Assembly: GCA_937926515.1 (NCBI GenBank)
Contig: CALAZZ010000148.1
Coordinates: forward strand, 1-7,069
Direction of reading: 5' to 3'
Source of the DNA: an uncultured Bacteroidales bacterium
GTDB taxonomy: Bacteria > Bacteroidota > Bacteroidia > Bacteroidales > F082
Length of the DNA stretch: 7,069 nucleotides
Part shown: positions 1 through 5,420 of the stretch, in pieces
Position numbering within the stretch: the first letter of the stretch is position 1
Layout of the letters: each line of letters begins with the position of its first letter
The notes under the pieces: generated by a model
The model's input: only the letters and a program-made list of their open reading frames with translations
Told to the model about the DNA's origin: nothing
Database searches by the model: none
Made by a program: the position numbers and the translations under genes

Positions 1-304
1 TGAAAGAGCTTATCACAAAACTAAATGCAACGCACTAAAAGGGACAAGTCAGGAGATACCCTGTTTATTATTCTTTGTTATTATATGTTCTGAACTATTA
101 AGTATGTAACCACCTATACATTTTACTCATCTTCGATTAAACTATAGGACAAAGCTATTGTCATAAAACACCTTATTGTATCATAAGCTATATGAAGATT
201 CCTTTCTTATTGTGGAAATATTTCCATTTGAAAGCGGAAGAAATTCCTTGTTTTCGTGTGATTAATATTAAAATAACTATTTTTGAGCCAACTAATCTCG
301 AATC
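1..304. other. AT-rich non-coding region upstream of the Crp/Fnr gene
   Basis: No convincing gene lies here. Plus-strand frame 3 reads KELITKLNATH and stops at 36-38; this could be the last 11 codons of a gene entering from the left, but it is too short to support. Frame 2 stays open to about position 111 with no recognisable sequence. The rest is AT-rich with stops in every plus-strand frame, apart from a short reading frame from 192 that runs into the regulator gene out of frame and looks like a shadow. Two short inverted repeats are visible: GACAA-N5-TTGTC at 148-162 and CTTAT-N6-ATAAG at 172-187. They could be operator half-sites but are short enough to be chance. No strong terminator hairpin, tRNA or riboswitch-like structure was seen. 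Confidence 0.6.
257..285 (+). promoter_or_regulatory. Possible Bacteroidota-type promoter for the Crp/Fnr gene
   Basis: TATTTTTG at 278-285 fits the Bacteroidota -7 consensus TAnnTTTG exactly. Seventeen bases upstream, TGTG at 257-260 is a one-mismatch version of the -33 TTTG element. A start just after 285 would leave a leader of roughly 10-15 nt before the ATG at 305. The -33 match is weak and the region is T-rich, so a chance match is possible. Confidence 0.35.
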
Positions 305-1006
305 ATGCAATCAAATTGTGACAATCCGGATCGAAATTGTCTCACTTGTGACGAGCAGTCACCCTTATTTTGTATGCTCACTGACGAAGAACTTGAAACC
401 ATACGTACGAACAGGTCCAAAGTTAAATTCAAAAAGGGTGAAACAATTTGTAAGCAAGGTTCTCCTTTGACGCATGTTTTATCTATTAATGATGGCCTTG
501 CCAAACTTTTCCTCGAAGGGATTGGTAACAGAAATGCGATCATTAAGATTTTAAAACCGTCAAATTTCATTGGAGGACCTGGTTTATATGTAGACCAATT
601 GCATCATTACACCGTCACTGCATTGATGGATACAGAGATATGTTTTATTGAAATAAATCAGTTTAAAGCATTGGTTGACCATAACTGCAAGTTCGCAAAG
701 GCATTTATGAAATTTTACAGCATCAATACCTTAGCCATATATCAGCGACTTGTTAATCTCACACAAAAACAAATGCCTGGACGTATGGCGGATACATTGC
801 TTTATCTTTCTGAACAAGTGTATGAATCTGAGCATTTTACACTTCACCTTTCAAAACAGGACATAGCTGACCTGTCAGGCATGTCAAAGGACAGTGCGAT
901 TAAAACTTTACGTGATTTTCACAATTCGAACATCATTGATATTTCGGATCATGATCTTAAAATCGTAAACCCCATCGAACTTAGAAGAATAAGTCGTATT
1001 GGTTAG
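305..1006 (+). CDS. Crp/Fnr-family transcriptional regulator with FNR-like cysteines
   Basis: This is a 233-residue cytoplasmic DNA-binding regulator, the usual length for the family. Residues about 25-125 form the cyclic-nucleotide-binding-like beta-roll (KKGETICKQG at 43-52, then the IGGPGLY turn). A long dimerisation helix follows at about 127-155, and a winged helix-turn-helix at about 180-221, with recognition helix region LSGMSKDSAIKTLRDF. The cAMP-pocket signature of CRP (GE...RxA) is absent, so cAMP is an unlikely ligand. Cysteines lie at 5, 12, 15 and 23 and at 113. C12-x2-C15-x7-C23 resembles FNR C20-x2-C23-x5-C29, and C113 in ALMDTEIC sits exactly where FNR has C122 (ALETSMVC), so an oxygen- or NO-sensing Fe-S cluster is plausible (inference). 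The start is firm: an in-frame TAA at 293-295 lies just upstream, and the next Met (residue 24) would remove the cysteine cluster. No Shine-Dalgarno sequence is seen. The gene is convergent with the secreted-protein gene, with a 50-bp gap and no clear terminator. Confidence 0.93.
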   Translation: MQSNCDNPDRNCLTCDEQSPLFCMLTDEELETIRTNRSKVKFKKGETICKQGSPLTHVLSINDGLAKLFLEGIGNRNAIIKILKPSNFIGGPGLYVDQLHHYTVTALMDTEICFIEINQFKALVDHNCKFAKAFMKFYSINTLAIYQRLVNLTQKQMPGRMADTLLYLSEQVYESEHFTLHLSKQDIADLSGMSKDSAIKTLRDFHNSNIIDISDHDLKIVNPIELRRISRIG

Positions 1007-1056
1007 GCTTTCTTAGCGCATACTCCATTAATTTGCAAAATACAATCTGATCATTC

Positions 1057-4000
1057 TTAATTCACAACAACCAACCTGAGTTTTTCAGTATAAGGCTTAA
1101 CAGAAGAATCCAGTGGATTAGCTTCAATACTTAATATATATACTCCTGAGGCTATTGTATTTATTTGGTTTTTAATAGAGTGCTTCCCTGAGGCAAACTG
1201 ACTATTGGTTATGGTTTTGACTTTATTTCCACGCATATCAGTTAGTCTGACTAATACCTGTGCTTCCGTTGTAAGCTCAAAGACTAAGTCAACTTCGCCA
1301 TAAGCCGGATTTGGTGAAACAAAAAAGCTGAAGCCCTTGTAATCTTGGTGTTTGTTTACGTTAACCCTTTTCGCATCTATGTTAGAAGCCATTACATATC
1401 CCCATTCAGCATGTGTATGTTGGCTTATTCTAATCAGATCCACCAATCCCTTTTTAAAGGTTTTGTTTTCTATATGCATGATCACACCGCTTAGCCTGCC
1501 ACCATGATCGTGATAGGCCAACGTGAATTCTTGAGGGATCAATTCAAGGGTCAAATCAGACTTGCCCTGATGATACAACTCAAACTGCACACCTGTGAGT
1601 GTTCCATCGCTGCTTAGTCTGATCAGGTTGTCTTCAAGGTAAATATCGGCCGATTGCGATACAACATTACTTTTGCCTGCATTCAAAATGAGGTTGATCA
1701 CATTCACCACATCAAGGATATCTATCACTTCGTCACCATTGACATTGGCCTGGTCATAACAGAATGGTTCAGGGTTAGTACCAAGAATATGATTGATGAT
1801 AGTGACCACATCCAATATATTCACATCACCATCGCAATTGGCGTCACCTAGCACTAATTCTCCACCACATGGGGAACCATTGTATTCATAAGCTCCGAGA
1901 TCAATGATCTCGTTTACTATTCTGGGATTACCATCAAGGTCAACTTCAGGTAGACCAAGGCCTGATGGATCAGGTGTGCCCGCATCCACAGCCGGGGAGC
2001 ATGCATCCAACCGATAGTTTACATTTTCAGCATCTTGAAATAGTGGATCTTCGTCTATATTGTTACCACCATCAGTACCTGTATTGGGTACCCATGCCGA
2101 ACTGCCGCCCGAATTAGCAATTAGTGAATTAGTAAATACCGGCATTGGATTACCATTCCAGAAAGTAGAGGACCCAATTTGATTAGGGTTTCCATCCCGG
2201 TAATTCTGCCAAATAATTGAGTTAACAACTGTAAGCAATCCGCCTTGGCTATATGATCCACCTCCTAGTTCGGCATTGTTCTCACTTATCGTACTATTAA
2301 TTAATTCTGTGGGTGAATACAAGGTATAGATGCCTCCACCGAAATTGTCGGCATTATTCTCAACAATCAATGCATTTATTACTTTTAGCTCACTAAATGA
2401 AGCATAAATTGCACCTCCATTGTTGCTTGTATGATTTGTGCTGAACACACAATTAAGATATTCCGTCTCGGAATTAACATCATATACTGCGCCTCCGGAA
2501 CTGGCTTCATTATTTTCAAAAGAGCTCATCAAAACTACAACTGCAGAACTGTTATTAAATATTGCCCCTCCATCTGTGCCTTTATTTCCATAAAATCTAT
2601 TGTTTTCAATGAGGGAGGTTGAGTTTTCGTTGTAGATTGCTCCTCCCCCACTTCCATTTGCGAAATTTCCAACAAAGGCATTATTCAGTATGGTTACATT
2701 TCCATTATTATTATATATGCCTCCGCCGCCACCAAAAAAGCAGATGGATTCTGAATCATTGGCATGCCCTGCAGTAATAACAAATCCATCAATAAGAGCT
2801 GTATTGTCCGTTCCGCTGGAGGTAACTACTGAGAAACTGTTTTCGCCCACAATATCGCTATGATGATTGGTTATGTCATTGCTATCAGTTACATCATCCT
2901 GGCCGATATCACCACTGAGTACAGTTTTGTTGGCTTCCCAGTCACGTTGGCTCAGATCAGTTTCGAAACCTGCAAATCCACCATAAACTGCCAACCCATT
3001 GCACAGTTGAAATGTAGCCTCCCTATCGTTGTTCATCACATTAACGCCTTCATCAGGATAGTAGGTTCCCTGTGCTACCCAAATCTCTGATATTTGACTA
3101 CACATGCATGCAAGTTCCAGGGCATCTTGCAGGCTACCCAGTGCATCAGCCCATGATGCTCCGGTTCCATTGCTACCCGATTGCACGTAGATCGCTGGAC
3201 CTATCGGACAGTCACCTTGCAAGTCTGTACTTATGTTTAGTGTGAATGTGCCTCTGCCAGAGATTGACGATGTGCTGCTCACCACAATATAATACAACAC
3301 CCCTTGGGATGAATGGAAAGTTAGTTGGCTGCTACCACCCGTGCATCCCTCACCTACATTGTTTCCCGCCACACATACCAATGAACTGCAAGAGCCCGTA
3401 AATACAGCCAACCTTGTTGGAAAATCAGCTGAATTACAAGTGCTTACGGTAATCTCTCCTCCATCCCCCATAATGCTATACCAAACCCCACTATAGGCTA
3501 TATGGTTTGTTCCGAGACCGCCTGAACACTCAAAGCCGATTTCATTATTGCTTGCGGAAAAATTGTATCCATCAATGGACGAGGGCACACCCACATGTAT
3601 TGCATCCTCACATTCCTGATTTGGTGCAGGTGGGGGAAATGTGCCGATACATAGGTCAAATGTAATAAAATGATCAGGTAAATTGGATTCGGTCCATATG
3701 CGTAAAAAGTAAGTTGTGCCGGGAGTAAGTCCATCAAAATCTCTTGTGTTGCTCGACTGATTGATGCATGCAAGCTCAGTGAGTTGTCCGCAGTTTCCGG
3801 CATATAGGGCAGTAGTAACCCAACTAAAACCGCCAAAATGGTTAACATTGGTTAATTGCACACGGTGCGTGTGGTGCGTTGCCGTAAATGAATACCAGAT
3901 ATCGCCGCTGACAAGGCCTGTCGGTATACATGAAGGCACAGCCTCCATGGAGTTGGTTGCGGACGATGTGCTGCCAGCTATTGCTTCATCGCATATAAGG

Positions 4001-5307
4001 GCATCTGATGGAATGACCACAGTGGCATCAGCGCACAAGTCGTTTGATGGAGTATCTAATGGTGTAACAAGACATACGTCAAAAATTGTATATTGTGAGG
4101 AACTCACATTGCTGGTCCAAATGCGAACATAATAATCCTGTCCGGGGTTGAGATCACTGAACACCCTGTTGGTGTTTAAAATGGCATTGCCACAATCGAG
4201 TTGTGTAAGGCTACCACACGCTCCTGTGTACAAGGCAAGGATCATATTTGTGCTCACACCCCCCTGGTCAAAATGCTGCAAGTTTGAGAACAACAGTATA
4301 TGTTTGGATGCTGTGGCAGTAAAACGTACCCATACATCACCACCAACAAGTGCATTTACAAAACATGAAGGCCCTGACTCACCTGAATTGGATGCGAATT
4401 GTGTGCTCAGGTTTTGAAGCGCTTCGCAACTCATAGTCGGAGCTGGAATAATTACTGCTGCTTCGGCACAGGTATTATGGGCAGGCTCTTCAAAATGAAA
4501 AATACAAATATTGAAATTGCTATACTGGTTGGAGCTGCTATTGCCTGTCCATACCCTCAGGTGATAAGTTTGTCCTACATCAAGTCCATACCACCTGAGC
4601 CCACCACACTGCACCTGCACAAGGCTTCCACAACTACCCGAATATAGCGCATACTGCATATTACCAGTAGATCCGTTAAATCCCATAACATTGGAGAAGC
4701 TCACCTGGTAGTTTTCTCCCTGTGCTACAAATTTATACCATACATCACCTCCGGCGAGGCCGGATGCAGCACAAGTAGGTGCTGTTTCACCCGAATTGGT
4801 GGCAAGCTGCGTTGATCCGAATAGAAGGGTGCCACAAGCGTTCTGATTGGATGCATCCAGTTCGATAGCCCCGGCGCACAAATTATTGGCAGGAGGGCCA
4901 GCCGGATCACAATCCAGACATTCAGCGGAGATTGTGCGGTCGAATACATCCGCGCCGCAGCCTTGTTCACTGATCACATGCAGGTAAATGGTGCCTGTAG
5001 TGGGTGAACTAAAGGTTAAGTCGGTAGTACCACAATCCACAAAATCTGTTGCAGGATTGTCAGTATAAATTGATAAATAATCTGTTGATATAGAACTACC
5101 TACACGATATGTTCTGCCTTCAACCGCTGCATTTAGGGCAACGATATCACCGGCCCAGATAAAATTCGCTGAATTTGTAACACCATTTTCAGCAGGTAGC
5201 GTAATGCTTGACCATAAAAGGGTATTAACACATTCACATGGCTGTGCTGATAAGTGCATTTTGCCTAGTACAAGAAGGCAGCAAAGAATAAGTCTAATCT
5301 TCTTCAT
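1057..5307 (-). CDS. Large T9SS-secreted mosaic protein: PPC-like repeats, beta-helix, dockerin
   Basis: A 1416-residue exported protein with no visible catalytic domain; a surface adhesion or binding role is inferred. Domain order: signal peptide 1-21 (MKKIRLILCC start, likely cut after LSA); Cys-containing region 22-133; three tandem six-cysteine jelly-roll/PPC-like repeats at about 138-272, 275-414 and 418-556; a divergent PPC-like module at about 561-695 (SGVWYSIMGDGGEITVSTC); and a choice-of-anchor Q-type beta-helix at about 705-1145. The helix opens with IYVQSGSNGTGASWADAL, GGFAGFETDLSQRDW and LSGDIG, continues as GGA[I/V][Y/F] coils, and closes with NPRIVNEIIDLGAYEYNG. A dockerin type I pair follows at 1150-1211 (calcium loops DANCDGDVNILD and NVNGDEVIDILD), then a possible cohesin-like module at about 1216-1320 and a T9SS type A sorting domain at about 1329-1416 (VSPNPAYGE; IASGVYILSIE; ends KLRLVVVN). 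The ATG is directly followed by a good signal peptide. It lies 113 bp downstream of a paralogue on the same strand. Confidence 0.93.
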   Translation of the reverse strand: MKKIRLILCCLLVLGKMHLSAQPCECVNTLLWSSITLPAENGVTNSANFIWAGDIVALNAAVEGRTYRVGSSISTDYLSIYTDNPATDFVDCGTTDLTFSSPTTGTIYLHVISEQGCGADVFDRTISAECLDCDPAGPPANNLCAGAIELDASNQNACGTLLFGSTQLATNSGETAPTCAASGLAGGDVWYKFVAQGENYQVSFSNVMGFNGSTGNMQYALYSGSCGSLVQVQCGGLRWYGLDVGQTYHLRVWTGNSSSNQYSNFNICIFHFEEPAHNTCAEAAVIIPAPTMSCEALQNLSTQFASNSGESGPSCFVNALVGGDVWVRFTATASKHILLFSNLQHFDQGGVSTNMILALYTGACGSLTQLDCGNAILNTNRVFSDLNPGQDYYVRIWTSNVSSSQYTIFDVCLVTPLDTPSNDLCADATVVIPSDALICDEAIAGSTSSATNSMEAVPSCIPTGLVSGDIWYSFTATHHTHRVQLTNVNHFGGFSWVTTALYAGNCGQLTELACINQSSNTRDFDGLTPGTTYFLRIWTESNLPDHFITFDLCIGTFPPPAPNQECEDAIHVGVPSSIDGYNFSASNNEIGFECSGGLGTNHIAYSGVWYSIMGDGGEITVSTCNSADFPTRLAVFTGSCSSLVCVAGNNVGEGCTGGSSQLTFHSSQGVLYYIVVSSTSSISGRGTFTLNISTDLQGDCPIGPAIYVQSGSNGTGASWADALGSLQDALELACMCSQISEIWVAQGTYYPDEGVNVMNNDREATFQLCNGLAVYGGFAGFETDLSQRDWEANKTVLSGDIGQDDVTDSNDITNHHSDIVGENSFSVVTSSGTDNTALIDGFVITAGHANDSESICFFGGGGGIYNNNGNVTILNNAFVGNFANGSGGGAIYNENSTSLIENNRFYGNKGTDGGAIFNNSSAVVVLMSSFENNEASSGGAVYDVNSETEYLNCVFSTNHTSNNGGAIYASFSELKVINALIVENNADNFGGGIYTLYSPTELINSTISENNAELGGGSYSQGGLLTVVNSIIWQNYRDGNPNQIGSSTFWNGNPMPVFTNSLIANSGGSSAWVPNTGTDGGNNIDEDPLFQDAENVNYRLDACSPAVDAGTPDPSGLGLPEVDLDGNPRIVNEIIDLGAYEYNGSPCGGELVLGDANCDGDVNILDVVTIINHILGTNPEPFCYDQANVNGDEVIDILDVVNVINLILNAGKSNVVSQSADIYLEDNLIRLSSDGTLTGVQFELYHQGKSDLTLELIPQEFTLAYHDHGGRLSGVIMHIENKTFKKGLVDLIRISQHTHAEWGYVMASNIDAKRVNVNKHQDYKGFSFFVSPNPAYGEVDLVFELTTEAQVLVRLTDMRGNKVKTITNSQFASGKHSIKNQINTIASGVYILSIEANPLDSSVKPYTEKLRLVVVN
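1655..2007 (-). repeat. Direct repeat copy A: beta-helix end plus dockerin coding sequence
   Basis: This segment encodes roughly residues 1101-1217 of the complete protein, from the DACSPAVDAG motif through both dockerin loops to NAGKSNVVSQ. It aligns without gaps to 6022-6374, offset 4367 bp and in the same orientation and codon frame. Counting by eye there are 19 mismatches in 353 bases, about 95% identity. Positions 1655-1769 are identical over 115 bases, and most mismatches fall beyond 1843. Outside the segment the two genes are far more diverged. Confidence 0.93.
2203..2742 (-). repeat. Beta-helix coil repeats (Pmp-like GGA[I/V] and FxxN) of the complete gene
   Basis: Seven successive coils carry a glycine-rich turn followed by an aromatic residue or serine-tyrosine, with the marker aromatic at residues 865, 892, 917, 942, 968, 994 and 1019. 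The period is therefore 25-27 residues. Between turns lie FxxN-type strands such as AFVGN, RFYGN, SFENN and VFSTN. GGA[I/L/V] plus FxxN is the motif pair of chlamydial polymorphic outer membrane proteins and related right-handed beta-helices. The repeat is protein-level only. Confidence 0.85.
3640..4896 (-). repeat. Three tandem ~140-residue six-cysteine repeats in the 1416-residue protein
   Basis: Residues about 138-272, 275-414 and 418-556 are homologous modules. Each has the order N-[ND/NT]-[L/T]-C-A, then TNS/SNS, GGD/SGD-[V/I]-W, AL-Y-[S/T/A]-G-x-C-G-x-L, and G-x-T/D-Y-x-[L/V]-R-[V/I]-W-T. The six cysteines keep their register: 144, 158, 179, 226, 234, 268; then 280, 294, 315, 364, 372, 412; then 425, 439, 460, 506, 514, 553. 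The first three intervals are 14, 21 and 46-49 residues and the fourth is always 8. This suggests conserved disulfides in an exported beta-sandwich. The copies are well diverged, so the duplication is old. Confidence 0.85.
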
Positions 5308-5420
5308 AGCTGATTGTATTTCGATGCATCCAACAACAAGTTACATTGATACATGCAACAGAATGTGGTGATATTCAGCGGGATTTTATATCGCCACAAT
5401 TCATCCTATGTTGGTGACAT
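5308..5420. other. 113-bp spacer between the two secreted-protein genes
   Basis: On the minus strand I find no TAnnTTTG match with a proper -33 element and no Rho-independent terminator. Only a short ATGT-N5-ACAT inverted repeat lies at 5408-5420, next to the stop of the upstream gene. The bases before the ATG at 5307 are A-rich rather than Shine-Dalgarno-like. Whether the two genes share a transcript cannot be decided from the sequence. Confidence 0.5.

Noticed and set aside
36..70. Possible terminator hairpin after the short frame ending at 38 (CAGG 50-53 with CCTG 60-63, then T-rich)
   Set aside because: The stem is only four base pairs and the following T-run is broken, so it is too weak to call.
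192..470. Plus-strand reading frame of 92 residues overlapping the start of the regulator gene
   Set aside because: It overlaps the well-supported Crp/Fnr gene in another frame, has no recognisable domain, and its own upstream signals are not convincing.
1655..2007. The direct repeat as ends of an insertion sequence or transposon
   Set aside because: Both copies lie inside intact coding frames, encode a known protein module, and no transposase or terminal inverted repeats flank them.
3498..3848. Minus-strand 116-residue frame inside the large secreted-protein gene
   Set aside because: It lies in a shifted frame within the PPC-like coding region, whose real frame shows clear domain motifs throughout; it is a shadow.
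3761..4647. Three plus-strand frames (3761-4132, 4148-4417, 4399-4647) antisense to the PPC-like repeats
   Set aside because: They recur at similar places in each repeat because the coding strand is repetitive, and they show no family motifs.
5346..5358. TTG-N7-CAA resembling an FNR half-site pair in the gap between the two secreted-protein genes
   Set aside because: The FNR box needs TTGAT-N4-ATCAA; both spacing and inner bases differ, and such matches are common by chance.
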